Source: an uncultured Acidobacteriota bacterium (lineage in GTDB: Bacteria; Acidobacteriota; Blastocatellia; Pyrinomonadales; Pyrinomonadaceae). From it: DNA of 64,000 nt. A model generated the notes under the pieces. The model saw nothing but the letters and a program-made list of their open reading frames with translations, had not been told where the DNA came from and ran no database searches. Position numbers and translations under genes: made by a program. Where the stretch lies: contig CALMAH010000017.1 in the NCBI GenBank assembly GCA_937859595.1, positions 1 through 64,000 on the forward strand. The letters are read 5' to 3'. Positions 36,068-45,844 of this stretch are shown piece after piece (positions within the stretch are counted from its first letter, which is position 1; the number at the start of each line of letters is the position of its first letter).

Positions 36068-37723
36068 ATGACAAAACTCATACCTATATTGTTGACATTG
36101 GTGTTTACTCAGATGGCCTTCGGACAGATGCATATGGCTGATCTGGTCGTGTTGAATGCGAACATTCACACGATGGACGCGAAGCAGCCACGGGCGCAGG
36201 CTATGGCCGTTCTTGACGGTAAGATCATTGCAATTGGCACGGACGCCGAGATCAGGCGTTTTGCAGGGGCGGAAACTCGGCGGATCGACGCCGGCGGACG
36301 ACTGATAATACCGGGATTTAATGATGCGCACGTGCATTTCTTGCAAACGGGTTTTCAACTATCTTCGGTCGATCTGAGGGATGCGCCGACCCCGGAAGAA
36401 TTTGTCAAGCGAATTAAGGAATTTGCCGCAAAACTGCCCAAAGGCCGTTGGATACTCGGTGGGAAATGGGACCACGAGAACTGGACACCGAACGATCTTC
36501 CGACAGCGGCCATGATAGACGCCGTTACGCCGGATCACCCGGTCTTTATCAGCCGGCTTGACGGCCACATGGCCCTTGCAAACAGCCTGGCGATGCGGCT
36601 GGCTGGTGTTGACAAGGATACGAAGGAAGTCGAAGGCGGCGAGATCGTGAGAGACGCTCAGGGCAACCCGGCCGGTGTGTTCAAGGACGCCGCGATGGGC
36701 TACATAAACCGTGTCATCCCCGCGGCACACTGGGAAGCAAAGCTCGAAGCCGCACAAGCTGCCACGGAGCACGCCGCCAGTCTCGGCATCACAAGCGTTC
36801 AGGATATGTCGTCGGGCACGGACATCGGTGTTTTTCAGGAACTGATGAGGCAAGGCAAGCTAAAGACGCGAATATATGGATGTTCGCCGCTTGGCGATTA
36901 CAAGCGGTGGGAAAATACCGGAGTACGCTTTGCCTTCGGCAGCCCGATGCTGCGGGTTGGGTGTCTGAAAGGCTATTCGGACGGCAGCCTGGGCTCCACC
37001 ACGGCATGGTTTTTTAATCCCTATCTGGACGCGCCGGACTCGGTAGGATTGGCGTCGGACGAGATCCCGACAATGCCCGAAATGGTGGAACAGGCAGACA
37101 ATGCAGGACTTCAGATAAACATCCACGCCATTGGCGACCGTGCAAACGCGACTGTGCTGGACATATTTGCGAGCACGGCCAAGAAGAACGGTGACCGCGA
37201 TCGACGTTTCCGTATTGAACATGCCCAGCATCTTCGGGATGAGGAGATCAGGCGCTTCGGCCCTCAACGGGTGGTCGCCTCGATGCAGCCTTTTCATATA
37301 ATCGACGACGGGCGATGGGCATGGAAACGGCTTGACGAACCTAGGTTGAAAGGGACATATGCGTTTCGGACGCTGCTCGATACGGGGGGTGTACTGGCCT
37401 TCGGGTCGGATTCGCCGGTTGCGCCGCTTAACCCGCTTTGGGGAGTCTATGCGGCTGTTACACGGAGAACGCTTGACGACAAGAACCCGGATGGCTGGAT
37501 CCCTGAACAGAAGATCAGCGTTTATGAGACCATTAAGGCCTTTACCGTCGGTTCGGCTTACGCCGAGTATCAGGAGCTTGTGAAAGGCACATTGATGCCC
37601 GGGATGCTGGCGGATTTTGTAGTATTGTCCGATGATATTTTTACTATCGACCCTGTAAAAATATGGGACGTAAAGGTGATGACGACCGTCGTTGACGGCA
37701 GGGTTGTTTACGAGGCGAAATGA
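36068..37723 (+). CDS. secreted amidohydrolase, YtcJ-like (1 of 2)
   Basis: A 551-residue metal-dependent amidohydrolase with a signal peptide ([14 protein letters not shown]), started at ATG 36068. The metal site is seen as [11 protein letters not shown] (HxH), [17 protein letters not shown] and FGSDSPVAP. The upstream half contains [14 protein letters not shown], the YtcJ-type lysine/substrate loop. The substrate is not predictable. It overlaps the next, related gene by four bases (ATGA). Confidence 0.88.
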   Translation: MTKLIPILLTLVFTQMAFGQMHMADLVVLNANIHTMDAKQPRAQAMAVLDGKIIAIGTDAEIRRFAGAETRRIDAGGRLIIPGFNDAHVHFLQTGFQLSSVDLRDAPTPEEFVKRIKEFAAKLPKGRWILGGKWDHENWTPNDLPTAAMIDAVTPDHPVFISRLDGHMALANSLAMRLAGVDKDTKEVEGGEIVRDAQGNPAGVFKDAAMGYINRVIPAAHWEAKLEAAQAATEHAASLGITSVQDMSSGTDIGVFQELMRQGKLKTRIYGCSPLGDYKRWENTGVRFAFGSPMLRVGCLKGYSDGSLGSTTAWFFNPYLDAPDSVGLASDEIPTMPEMVEQADNAGLQINIHAIGDRANATVLDIFASTAKKNGDRDRRFRIEHAQHLRDEEIRRFGPQRVVASMQPFHIIDDGRWAWKRLDEPRLKGTYAFRTLLDTGGVLAFGSDSPVAPLNPLWGVYAAVTRRTLDDKNPDGWIPEQKISVYETIKAFTVGSAYAEYQELVKGTLMPGMLADFVVLSDDIFTIDPVKIWDVKVMTTVVDGRVVYEAK

Positions 37724-39201
37724 GACACCTCTCGGCAATAATCGCCGGGATAATCATGGGCTGTTCGGTCCTGGCACAGGATCGGGCAGCCGATCTTGTT
37801 ATTGTCAACGGTGATGTGTGGACCATGAACACCCGTCAACCGCGAACCGAAGCTGTAGCGATAGTCGGAAACAGGATATCCGCCGTTGGATCGACATCCG
37901 AGATAAAAATGCTGATAGGCCCGGAAACTAAGGTGATCGACGCCAACGGGCGGATCGTATTACCCGGTTTCAATGATGCACATGTACATTTTATGGCGAT
38001 CGGGAATACGTTCTCGTCGCTTGATCTGCGGAACATTTCTCAAGCCGAGGATCTCTATAAAAAGCTACAGCACTTTTCCAGATTTCTTCCTAAAGGCCGT
38101 TGGATATTGGGCAGCGGGGGTAATGATGACCTTTTAAAGGAAATTCGTGCTGAAAAACTCGATTTGAGTTCGCCCGACAACCCTGTATTTCTATACGGCA
38201 GCGATGTACGCTCGGCTATCGCAAATTCGGCGGCTTTCAAGGCAGCAAGCATAGATAAGGCCCGGCCGGGCATCGTTCGGGAAAGGGATCTCGAACTCAT
38301 TCGCCGATCCATTCCATCTGACCACACGCGCCGATGGGCCGAGATCGCCGAAACAGCTTCGAACTATGCCGCGTCGCTTGGTATAACAAGCGTTCAGGAC
38401 ACGCACTCTGACGATATGGCCGAGGTTTATCGCGAGCTTGAACGGCAGGGTAAATTAAAAACGCGTGTTTACGATTGCATCTCGCTGCCGGACTGGGTGA
38501 AAGAAAAACAGCAATTTACGAAGAGCGATCCGGAAGCTATGGTTCGAACCGGGTGTCTGAAAGGATTTCTCGACGGAGACGACGATTGGACGCAAAAGCT
38601 GAAGGCCGACGTGATAGCCGCCGACAAGGCCGGTTGGCAGGTGGCAATACACGCAATTGGAGCAAAACCGAACCGCGTTGCTTTGGATATATTTGAGGAG
38701 GCCGCAAGACTAAACGGAAAACGCGACAGGCGGTTTCGACTGGAACACGCCGAGGGCATTCTGCCCGAAGACATGCCACGTCTTGGCACGCTTGGTGTCG
38801 TAGCCTCCATCCAGCCGTATTTGTTCGGCGGCGGCGCAGGTGTGCAGAGCAAGTATTACTCCCGGCTTGAAGAGAATGGGGCTGTTCTGGCGATGGGGTC
38901 CGACGCACCGATGGCCGAGTTTTCGCTGGTTCGATCTTTACGTTCGACCACCTTTTTCAGTTTTACCGACATTAGCAGCAAGAATGAACAAGAGGCCGCC
39001 CAAGAATTCTTGTTTCGTTCATACACGGCTGGTTCGGCGTTTGCTGAGTTTGGCGAAGAGCGAAAAGGAGAAATTGCTGCCGGCAAACTAGCAGATATCG
39101 TTATTTTGTCGCAAGATATACCTGATGGTCGAGGAGCCGCAGGGTATGGTGCGTCCGTTTACTCGACGATCGTGAATGGTAGGGTTGTATATATGAATTA
39201 G
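37720..39201 (+). CDS. secreted amidohydrolase, YtcJ-like (2 of 2)
   Basis: A 493-residue paralogue with signal peptide ([16 protein letters not shown]). It retains [19 protein letters not shown] and [10 protein letters not shown], so metal ligands are kept. IHAIGAKPN lacks the aspartate of the IHAIGDRAN motif of paralogue 1, and [13 protein letters not shown] replaces the [13 protein letters not shown] loop. It is shorter by about 60 residues, missing a middle segment. It may act on a different substrate. Confidence 0.82.
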   Translation: MRHLSAIIAGIIMGCSVLAQDRAADLVIVNGDVWTMNTRQPRTEAVAIVGNRISAVGSTSEIKMLIGPETKVIDANGRIVLPGFNDAHVHFMAIGNTFSSLDLRNISQAEDLYKKLQHFSRFLPKGRWILGSGGNDDLLKEIRAEKLDLSSPDNPVFLYGSDVRSAIANSAAFKAASIDKARPGIVRERDLELIRRSIPSDHTRRWAEIAETASNYAASLGITSVQDTHSDDMAEVYRELERQGKLKTRVYDCISLPDWVKEKQQFTKSDPEAMVRTGCLKGFLDGDDDWTQKLKADVIAADKAGWQVAIHAIGAKPNRVALDIFEEAARLNGKRDRRFRLEHAEGILPEDMPRLGTLGVVASIQPYLFGGGAGVQSKYYSRLEENGAVLAMGSDAPMAEFSLVRSLRSTTFFSFTDISSKNEQEAAQEFLFRSYTAGSAFAEFGEERKGEIAAGKLADIVILSQDIPDGRGAAGYGASVYSTIVNGRVVYMN

Positions 39202-39216
39202 AGGATAGGAGTACAT

Positions 39217-39750
39217 ATGAGTGTTGTTATAAGGATATTGCTTGTGATGGTTGCGGCCGCATTGCCGGTGGCATCGCAGACCGAGCTCAATAGCAAAGGC
39301 GAGCCGGTTCATCGAAGCGTTCAGAACGCGCCGGTGGAGCTCTCGAAAGGCGAGAAGATAACCCGTGGAGATGATCTTGTAAGAGGCGTTTCGCGTGTGA
39401 AGATAGAACGGGCTCTTTCCGATCCGGCCAAATTTGCGGACAAAACGGTTGAGGTCGAAGGTGTTATCGTCCGATCTTGTCTCAAGGAAGGCTGCTGGAT
39501 GGAAATAGCAGATAAGGAAGGCGGCAGATCAGTTCGGGTTACCTTCGGTGATCATGCGTTTTTCATCCCATTGAACTCAGCGGGCCTTAAAGTAAGAGCC
39601 CAGGGCGTTTTTAGAACTAAGGTTCTAAGTAAGGAACACGTAGACCACCTGGTCAATGATGATGGAGCCGTTTTTGAGAATCGAAATCCGGACGGCACCG
39701 TAACCGAGACGTCATTTGATGCGAAAGGAGTTGTCTTGACAAAGCCATAA
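39217..39750 (+). CDS. secreted DUF4920 protein
   Basis: A 177-residue protein with a signal peptide (LLVMVAAALPVASQ). EVEGVIVRSCLKEGCWMEI, with CLKEGC, and then RVTFGDHAFFIPLN and LKVRAQGVFRTKVL, match DUF4920. The two cysteines in CLKEGCW may be a metal or redox site. It follows the amidohydrolase pair in the same direction after 15 bp and is followed by a strong terminator. Confidence 0.8.
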   Translation: MSVVIRILLVMVAAALPVASQTELNSKGEPVHRSVQNAPVELSKGEKITRGDDLVRGVSRVKIERALSDPAKFADKTVEVEGVIVRSCLKEGCWMEIADKEGGRSVRVTFGDHAFFIPLNSAGLKVRAQGVFRTKVLSKEHVDHLVNDDGAVFENRNPDGTVTETSFDAKGVVLTKP

Positions 39751-39775
39751 GAAGGGCGCCCAGATGAAATCGATC

Positions 39776-39807
39776 GCGAAGCGAGTTCCATTTCGCTTCG
39801 CTTTTTT
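39776..39807 (+). terminator. rho-independent terminator
   Basis: An eight-pair GCGAAGCG/CGCTTCGC stem with a ten-base loop is followed by TTTTTT, ending the amidohydrolase-DUF4920 transcript. Confidence 0.9.
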
Positions 39808-39941
39808 CTCCACAAACGGTCACCTTGGTGACAAATCATGTCAATTTGACGAATTTCGGCCTTTCGTTTAAGGTCGTTTCGAATTCAGTCCGCATGGCTA
39901 ACATAATGCAAATAGAGGAGTTTTGTTTTGCGGCGGCTATT

Positions 39942-39956
39942 TGGCACAGTTTTTGT
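39942..39956 (+). promoter_or_regulatory. sigma-54 promoter of pilA
   Basis: TGGCAC (-24), five bases, TTGT (-12): the RpoN consensus TGGCACN5TTGC with one base different. It lies about 81 bp upstream of the pilin ATG, inside an otherwise empty intergenic stretch. Confidence 0.75.
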
Positions 39957-40037
39957 GTTTCATCCAATTGGTTGTCCCGCTAATGCCTTTTCCCCAAAAG
40001 GCCACTTCGTGCCCACGAGTATGCCGGAGGACAAGAT

Positions 40038-40556
40038 ATGATGGAACGTCAAAACGGATTTTCATTGATAGAGCTGTTGATCGTAGTCGTAATAATCGGG
40101 ATCATTGCTGCGATAGCAGTTCCGAACCTTATCTCATCGCGCAGGGCCGCGAACGAGGCGTCGGCGGTGTCCGGTCTTAGGATCATTCATGGCGCTCAGG
40201 TAGCCTATGCCGCGTCTATCGGAGGTGGTGATTATGCAGGAACGGCACCCGGCATTAGCGGACTTCCGACGCTTGCGGCTCACGGCCTGATCGACCCATC
40301 GTTTGGGTCGGGCGTGAAGAGCGGTTATGAGTACGAAACCTTCGGTGAACCTGCAACGGTCCTGAATCCACCGACATTCGTTGGGTCCGCTGCCGCCGTT
40401 ACCCGTTCCGGTGTTACGCAGACAGGAACACGGGATTTTCTGATCGGGACCAATGGAGTTATATTCTCCGACGATATCGATCACACCAATGGGATGGCGT
40501 GGTCTAGCATCGGCGGGGTTATAGTTATCAGCGGCGGAGTTCCGATCGGCGAATAG
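40038..40556 (+). CDS. pilA: type IV pilin (major-pilin-like)
   Basis: A 172-residue pilin. The leader MMERQNG is followed by the prepilin peptidase site G|FSLIELLIVVVIIGIIAA, with conserved Glu5, and the long N-terminal helix. The globular part is Gly/Ser/Thr-rich with no disulphide pair. GGAGG lies 7 bases before the start. The sigma-54 promoter is typical for regulated pilins. A strong terminator follows, so it is a single-gene transcript. Confidence 0.9.
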   Translation: MMERQNGFSLIELLIVVVIIGIIAAIAVPNLISSRRAANEASAVSGLRIIHGAQVAYAASIGGGDYAGTAPGISGLPTLAAHGLIDPSFGSGVKSGYEYETFGEPATVLNPPTFVGSAAAVTRSGVTQTGTRDFLIGTNGVIFSDDIDHTNGMAWSSIGGVIVISGGVPIGE

Positions 40557-40595
40557 TATTTATTGACGACATCTTTTTCGGACATTACGATGAAT

Positions 40596-40619
40596 GCGGC
40601 CTCCGCGGGCCGCTTTTTT
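40596..40619 (+). terminator. terminator after pilA
   Basis: GCGGCC/GGCCGC stem followed by TTTTTTG. Confidence 0.9.
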
Positions 40620-40724
40620 GTTTTGTTTGGGTGTCTACATCCATTTCGCCAAAAGGTTTTGTTGCTTCAATCCCGATTTTGGTAACATTTCTTCTTAGGC
40701 GGGAAGGCCAAGGGGTCGAGTAAA

Positions 40725-41771
40725 ATGAAGCCGTTCTATATTAGGGACATTCTGATCGACCCGCCGTTGATACTTTCACCGATGGCGGGTGTTACCGATC
40801 ACATCTTTCGGCGACTAATCAAGCGTCGTGGTGGTGTCGGGCTGGTTGTATCCGAGTTTATCTCGGTCGAGGGGCTGACACGTGGAAACCCAAAATCAAA
40901 ACGGCAAATGCAATTTGACGAAGAGGAGCGGCCTTTTGCCGTTCAGATCTTTGGCGGCCGGCCGGAACGAATGGCGATGGGGGCCGAGATGGCTGAAGAG
41001 GTCGGTGCTGACATTCTGGATGTAAATTGTGGATGCCCGGCACCGAAAGTTGTCAAAAACGGTGGAGGCTCCGGGCTGCTGCGAGAGCCGATGCGGCTAG
41101 AAGAGATACTCCGTGAAATAAAAAGAACGATCTCGATACCTCTTACGCTCAAATTGAGGACAGGGTTTTCGGAGTCAACAATAAACGTTGTTGATGTCGC
41201 AAAAATGGCTGAGCAGTGCGGAGTCGAACATATACAGGTGCATGGCCGGACACGGGAGCAAGGCTATCGAGGGATGGCGAATTGGGATCTGATCCGTCAA
41301 GTAAAGGATGCAGTTTCAATACCCGTGTCAGGTAATGGCGACATCACCTCCATTGATTACGGACTTACCAAATGGAGAGAATCGGGTGTTGACGGCATAC
41401 TGATCGGTCGCGGAGCGATGCAAAATCCGTGGATCTTTCGGCAGTTCGCCGATTCGCTTGCCGGCCGTGTGCCGTATGAACCGGACATCGAGGAAAAGAA
41501 ACAGGTCCTGCTTGAGTTTTTTGAGATGTGTCTTGAGGTTATGCCGGAGATCGTGGCGTTGGGGAAAATGAAACAACTGGCAGGTCAATTTACCAAGGGG
41601 TTGGTTGGCGGTGCTCAATTTCGCCAAACACTTTATCATTCTCATTCGTCTCTTGAAATACTCGAGAATATAGATATTTATTTTTCGAGACTTGCTGCCG
41701 GCAAACGATATGGCGATGGCATGATCGAAGCGGATGAGCCGCTCGTTGAGTCGTGCTCGGCATTTGCCTGA
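40725..41771 (+). CDS. dusB: tRNA-dihydrouridine synthase
   Basis: A flavin-dependent enzyme of 348 residues that reduces uridine in tRNA D-loops. LSPMAGVTDHIFRRL opens the barrel, DVNCGCPAPKVVKNGGGSGL contains the catalytic cysteine in NCGCP and the flanking K-x-G-G loop, and QVHGRTREQGY and GNGDI form the FMN/RNA site. DusB type is chosen from the G-C-P-x-P-K-V motif. Confidence 0.92.
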   Translation: MKPFYIRDILIDPPLILSPMAGVTDHIFRRLIKRRGGVGLVVSEFISVEGLTRGNPKSKRQMQFDEEERPFAVQIFGGRPERMAMGAEMAEEVGADILDVNCGCPAPKVVKNGGGSGLLREPMRLEEILREIKRTISIPLTLKLRTGFSESTINVVDVAKMAEQCGVEHIQVHGRTREQGYRGMANWDLIRQVKDAVSIPVSGNGDITSIDYGLTKWRESGVDGILIGRGAMQNPWIFRQFADSLAGRVPYEPDIEEKKQVLLEFFEMCLEVMPEIVALGKMKQLAGQFTKGLVGGAQFRQTLYHSHSSLEILENIDIYFSRLAAGKRYGDGMIEADEPLVESCSAFA

Positions 41772-41852
41772 TGCAGACGTCGCGATGGCGTGTCTGAACG
41801 CACAGCCTCTTAAACCGAGCCAAACCTACCTGAACCTTTCGCAGACAACAAA

Positions 41853-41875
41853 ATAGGGGTGCCAGGCACCCCTAT
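41853..41875. terminator. perfect 23-bp palindrome, possible bidirectional terminator
   Basis: ATAGGGGTGCC and GGCACCCCTAT are perfect complements around a single central base. It lies between the convergent dusB and deoxyhypusine-synthase-like genes. No U tract follows, so it may be a protein-binding site or a dispersed palindrome instead. Confidence 0.45.
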
Positions 41876-41914
41876 CTGCATCGTCGTGACGGATACTAAT
41901 AAGAAGACCAACGA

Positions 41915-42976
41915 CTAAGGAACGTCGATCGTCATATCTTTTCCCGAGAAGGTAAAATTCGGTCGCTTGCGGCCTTTCATAAACTTGGCCGCAGTCTGCG
42001 ATAGAGCGGTAATGATCATCGGCAACGCGATAGACGGGTCACAGGGCACATATGCGGTAGTGGCACCTTTCTGCAGTTTACCGAAGATCTCGGTATGGCT
42101 TCCTGCAAATGACGGAGTTCTCGAAGAGAGAGGGATCGCATCTGTGGTTATCGAGATAGCGTATTTGTGTCCCCGCGCTTTTGAACGGGTTATATAAGAT
42201 GCGATCTCGTTTACGTTCAGGATAGATTGACTAGACATGCTGCCCAGAGTAATAACTCCCGAGTTCCTTGTCTTCTGGCCGATCTGCATCATCTCCAGCG
42301 TGTCCTGAGTAGTGTCGAACGTGAGGTGGAGCTTTTTGTCGAATTTCGCCCGCGCAATGCCAACAGCGAGTTCCGAATTCAGGATATCCGGGCAAAAGAC
42401 AGGGATCCGCGCTTTGTAGGCGGCGGTCATTATTCCGTCCTCGTGTGCGATCTCCGCCAACTCTCGTCCGGTCAAGTGGAGAAACTCCCTAACAGAGTAA
42501 GCACGGGTCGTTTCCAATTGATTGATCACGCTGCCGATCCATTCGTCCGCTTCCTGATATTCATCGCGATTAGCCAGCGTATCACCCAGCCGCATCACAT
42601 CAGCGGCGTCAAGCTCTTCATCGCCCATGCTCGGATGGGCCTGAAAATGGTTTCGGCCTAGCGTTTCGTGAATGTCATGGAAAAGAACCGTTCCAGACAT
42701 GACAAGCACGTCAACGAAACGATTCTTAATGACGTAAGAAAGTAACCGGCGCATACCCGAAGGTATTAGATTGCCCGATCCACACACAAAGACGGTGGAG
42801 TTGTCATCCAGCATATCAAGCCAGATCCGATGGGCTTCGGCCAACTGTCTGGCTCCGAAGCCGGCACCTTCCATTTTTTCCAAGAGTCCCGCTACAGAGC
42901 GGTCGCGATCGATCGGCACAGGTCGAGTGGGAACGGTTAGAAACTTTGAAGACTTAGATTTTTTTTGAGCTGCCAT
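41915..42976 (-). CDS. deoxyhypusine synthase homologue without the catalytic lysine
   Basis: A 353-residue protein of the deoxyhypusine synthase superfamily, NAD-dependent aminobutyl transferases. Recognisable elements are VFVCGSGNLIPSGMRRLL near 62-79, PVFCPDILNSELA (192-204), the AGSHTEIFGKLQKG end (291-304) and CDPSIALPMIITAL (312-325). In place of the G-G-G-x-x-K loop, LGSMSSQS (244-251) has no lysine. Bacterial relatives next to arginine decarboxylase make homospermidine (SpeY-type) using that lysine, so the reaction here is uncertain. It lies downstream of speA in the same direction. Confidence 0.8.
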   Translation of the reverse strand: MAAQKKSKSSKFLTVPTRPVPIDRDRSVAGLLEKMEGAGFGARQLAEAHRIWLDMLDDNSTVFVCGSGNLIPSGMRRLLSYVIKNRFVDVLVMSGTVLFHDIHETLGRNHFQAHPSMGDEELDAADVMRLGDTLANRDEYQEADEWIGSVINQLETTRAYSVREFLHLTGRELAEIAHEDGIMTAAYKARIPVFCPDILNSELAVGIARAKFDKKLHLTFDTTQDTLEMMQIGQKTRNSGVITLGSMSSQSILNVNEIASYITRSKARGHKYAISITTDAIPLSSRTPSFAGSHTEIFGKLQKGATTAYVPCDPSIALPMIITALSQTAAKFMKGRKRPNFTFSGKDMTIDVP

Positions 42977-43083
42977 ATAAAATTGTCAATTCCAAATTTG
43001 AACCAGACGGATACCGGTCACAACAGGGCTCTCCGCGGGGCATGAGGAAGTTCCGCAGAGATCACTAGCAAAGACCAGCGCCT

Positions 43084-45009
43084 CTATTCACCGCCATTTG
43101 GCGACAAATAGGTGTAGCTATCCGCCTGATTTTCGTAAAACTCTATCAGGTTGTTGCCCTCTTTTGCCGAGAGGTCACCATCCTTGATCCTTTTCATCAC
43201 GGCCCGCCTGAACTGGTCACGAAGCTGTGTAGCATCGAAGCGTGCCGTGCTTAGCGCATCAGAGAGCGTCGCTCCCGGAATAACCTTTTTGATTATGTGG
43301 CCTTCCTCGCCTATATAAATATGAGCTTCGTGGGGAACACCAAAAAGATTATGGTTGTTACCCATTACCTCCTGATAGGCGCCGACAAGCATCATTGCAA
43401 TATAATAAGGCTCATCAGGGGTAAGCTTGTGAAGCTCGAGGACGGTTTTCACATCGTGGAGATCGACGAATTTATCAACAATTCCGTCGGAATCGCACGT
43501 TATATCACATAGCGTAGCATATTCGGTCGGCTTTTTGTTGAGTTTATGGATGGGAATTATCGGAAAAAGCTGTTCGAGAGCCCAATTATCCGGCATTGAG
43601 CGAAAAACCGAGAAATTTGTAAGGTATTTCGCGCACATTAGCCGGCGCAGTTCGTCAAACTCCTCAGAAACATATTTTTTCTGCTGAGCAAATTGGTCTG
43701 CCCTTTCGCACACATCCCAGAAAAGGACCTCACCCTTACCTTTGTCTTCCAGCGTGATCAGACCAAGATTGAACATCGTGAAGAGCTCCTCACGGTGCTC
43801 CAATGCGTCGTGATAATACTCACGATGATTTTTTGAGGTGATCGATTCGCGAAGATCGTACAGCTCCTTGACCACCTGCGGATCATCTTCATCAATGGTC
43901 AGCGGGCTGATGTCTTCTACGACCGTCTCGATCTCTTCGTGAACATTCGCCACGAGCAAAGCGTGATATGCGGCGAGGTAGCGCCCCGATTCTTGAATAA
44001 TATTTGGATGTGGGACGTTCTCATCGTCGCAGACAGTCTTGATCACATAGATGACGTCGTTGGCAAATTCTTGTGCGTTATAGTTCGCAGAAGATTCGAA
44101 CGAGGTTCGCGAGCCGTCATAATCTACCGCCATTCCGCCGCCAACATCCAGGTATTCGACATCGATGCCCATCTGTCGGATCTTCGAATAGGTCCGGGCA
44201 GCCTCCTTCATGGCGTTCTTTATCCGCTTTATATCCGTCAACTGCGACCCGATGTGGAAATGAAGCAGCTTTAGCAGGTCAATACGCCCGGCGTCCTGCA
44301 GCTGACGAATAACGTCGAGTATTTCGGTAGTTGTCAGTCCAAATTTTGCCGCCTCACCGCCCGATTTTTCCCATTTTCCGGAGCCTTTCGAATACAGCTT
44401 GACGCGGACCCCGATCATCGGGAGATCGGCGTGCGGATTCTCTTTGGTCATTTTGTCAGCGAAGGCGAGTGTGTGGTCGAGTTCGCTCATTTTCTCGATC
44501 ACGATGACCACGTTCTTGCCTGCTGCAGAACCGGCGAAGGCCAGCTTTACAAAATCACGATCCTTGAATCCGTTCAGAACTAGAAGGCTGTTCTTTGATT
44601 GGTCAAGAGCTAAGGCGGCGTACAACTCTGCCTTGGAGCCCGCCTCAAGACCAAAATCGTATCGCGACCCTTCACGAAGGTACTCCTCAATAACGGCCCT
44701 GTTCTGGTTTACCTTCATCGGGTAAACGCAAAGGTGCTCACCCTCATACTCAAATTCCCGGATCGATTTCTTGAAGGCATTATGGAGCTTTCTCACCTGG
44801 CCAAAAAGCAGCTGAGGAAACCGAAGCAGAACGGGGGTATTTATGCCTCGTTTTCTGAGGTCTTCAATCACCTCCCGGACATCCGCGACGAGGTTCTCGT
44901 TGTCCGGGTGTCGGACGACAAGATTACCCTTTCGGTTCACACCAAAATATCCTGCTCCCCAATTTTCTATTCCGTATGTTTCAACGGTCTGTTCTATGAC
45001 GGTGCTCAC
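43084..45009 (-). CDS. speA: biosynthetic arginine decarboxylase
   Basis: A PLP-dependent enzyme of 641 residues that converts arginine to agmatine. Started at GTG (45009), with a GGGG site ten bases ahead, because it begins STVIEQTVETYGIENWGAGY; the ATG further upstream would lengthen it by 89 residues with no homology. The PLP lysine is Lys99 in CVYPMKVNQN. HIGSQLTDIKRIKNAMKEAA and VEYLDVGGGMAVDY bind the phosphate and diamine. A 107-bp gap separates it from the homospermidine-synthase-like gene, in probable operon. Confidence 0.92.
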   Translation of the reverse strand: MSTVIEQTVETYGIENWGAGYFGVNRKGNLVVRHPDNENLVADVREVIEDLRKRGINTPVLLRFPQLLFGQVRKLHNAFKKSIREFEYEGEHLCVYPMKVNQNRAVIEEYLREGSRYDFGLEAGSKAELYAALALDQSKNSLLVLNGFKDRDFVKLAFAGSAAGKNVVIVIEKMSELDHTLAFADKMTKENPHADLPMIGVRVKLYSKGSGKWEKSGGEAAKFGLTTTEILDVIRQLQDAGRIDLLKLLHFHIGSQLTDIKRIKNAMKEAARTYSKIRQMGIDVEYLDVGGGMAVDYDGSRTSFESSANYNAQEFANDVIYVIKTVCDDENVPHPNIIQESGRYLAAYHALLVANVHEEIETVVEDISPLTIDEDDPQVVKELYDLRESITSKNHREYYHDALEHREELFTMFNLGLITLEDKGKGEVLFWDVCERADQFAQQKKYVSEEFDELRRLMCAKYLTNFSVFRSMPDNWALEQLFPIIPIHKLNKKPTEYATLCDITCDSDGIVDKFVDLHDVKTVLELHKLTPDEPYYIAMMLVGAYQEVMGNNHNLFGVPHEAHIYIGEEGHIIKKVIPGATLSDALSTARFDATQLRDQFRRAVMKRIKDGDLSAKEGNNLIEFYENQADSYTYLSPNGGE

Positions 45010-45153
45010 TTCACAATACCCCAGTATGGCGCGAAAGATATTACATAAAAGCGAAAACACAGAGTGTAATAAAAATCGACAAAAAATAAAAGAGGTATCC
45101 CGAGAAATTTGGGCAAAGATGCGAGATAAGTTCATTGTGCCTGGCATTAACCT

Positions 45154-45168
45154 TGGCACGGACTTTGC
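45154..45168 (+). promoter_or_regulatory. sigma-54 promoter of the second pilin gene
   Basis: TGGCAC, five bases, TTGC: a full match to the -24/-12 RpoN consensus. It is about 160 bp ahead of the pilin start at 45331 and within 150 bp of the divergent speA start. Confidence 0.8.
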
Positions 45169-45330
45169 TCCCGAACCTAGCGTATAGTTCGCCGCGAAAA
45201 CTGGAAATGCGGCAAGATATTGAAAACATTGGTTATATAGACGAAACGACGTCAATGCTGAACGGCAGAATGTCAAAAAATGGTGTCAAAGTTTGTCACT
45301 CAAAGCTATTTCAGGAGCGCATGAGCGATT

Positions 45331-45759
45331 ATGTTTAAGAACAGTGAAAAAGGGTTTTCTTTAATAGAGTTATTGTTGGTGGTTGTTATCGTAGGGATCA
45401 TTGCGGCGTTGGCAGTTCCGGCACTCAGACGCGCGGCGAGGGCAGCTGAGAATGGGACCACGTTTGCGGCTCTTCGTACCATCAACTCAACGCAGGTAGG
45501 CTTTTACTCTCAAAACAGCAGGTTTGGTCGTCTTCCTGAACTTAATCAGATCTTGGGCACCTCTCTCGGAACAACCGTTGGAGATCGGGTTGTCAAAGGC
45601 CAATACGTCTTTGAAATGACACCGGTTACGCCAACAGACGAGGAATTGCGTACCGAATACACGATCACCGCCACACGGACCGCGACAGACGACGTCGTCT
45701 ACTCTTATGAGGTAACGCAGTCAGGGCGCATCCGCCAGATACTGCCGTTTGCAGACTGA
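45331..45759 (+). CDS. type IV pilin-like protein (minor pilin type)
   Basis: A 142-residue pilin. The prepilin peptidase site is K-G|FSLIELLLVVVIVGIIAAL with Glu5. The globular part (GQYVFEMTPVTPTDEELRTE, and YSYEVTQSGRIRQILPF) is smaller than that of the first pilin and lacks cysteines. An AGGAG site lies 15 bases upstream. A short frame, ATG-AGC-GAT-TAT-GTT-TAA, overlaps the start by two codons and may tune initiation. It is followed by a 542-residue membrane protein. Confidence 0.87.
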   Translation: MFKNSEKGFSLIELLLVVVIVGIIAALAVPALRRAARAAENGTTFAALRTINSTQVGFYSQNSRFGRLPELNQILGTSLGTTVGDRVVKGQYVFEMTPVTPTDEELRTEYTITATRTATDDVVYSYEVTQSGRIRQILPFAD

Positions 45760-45844
45760 AATTAAGTTGCCGAGCGACGCCCCCCTTTACCCCCAATTCG
45801 CCGGCATTTCGCCATGCCCCCTCCTTCCACAACAGGTGTCAGCC

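Noticed and set aside
45135..45338. Small open frame ahead of the second pilin
   Set aside because: Runs through the sigma-54 promoter region with no RBS; only its last codons overlap the pilin start.
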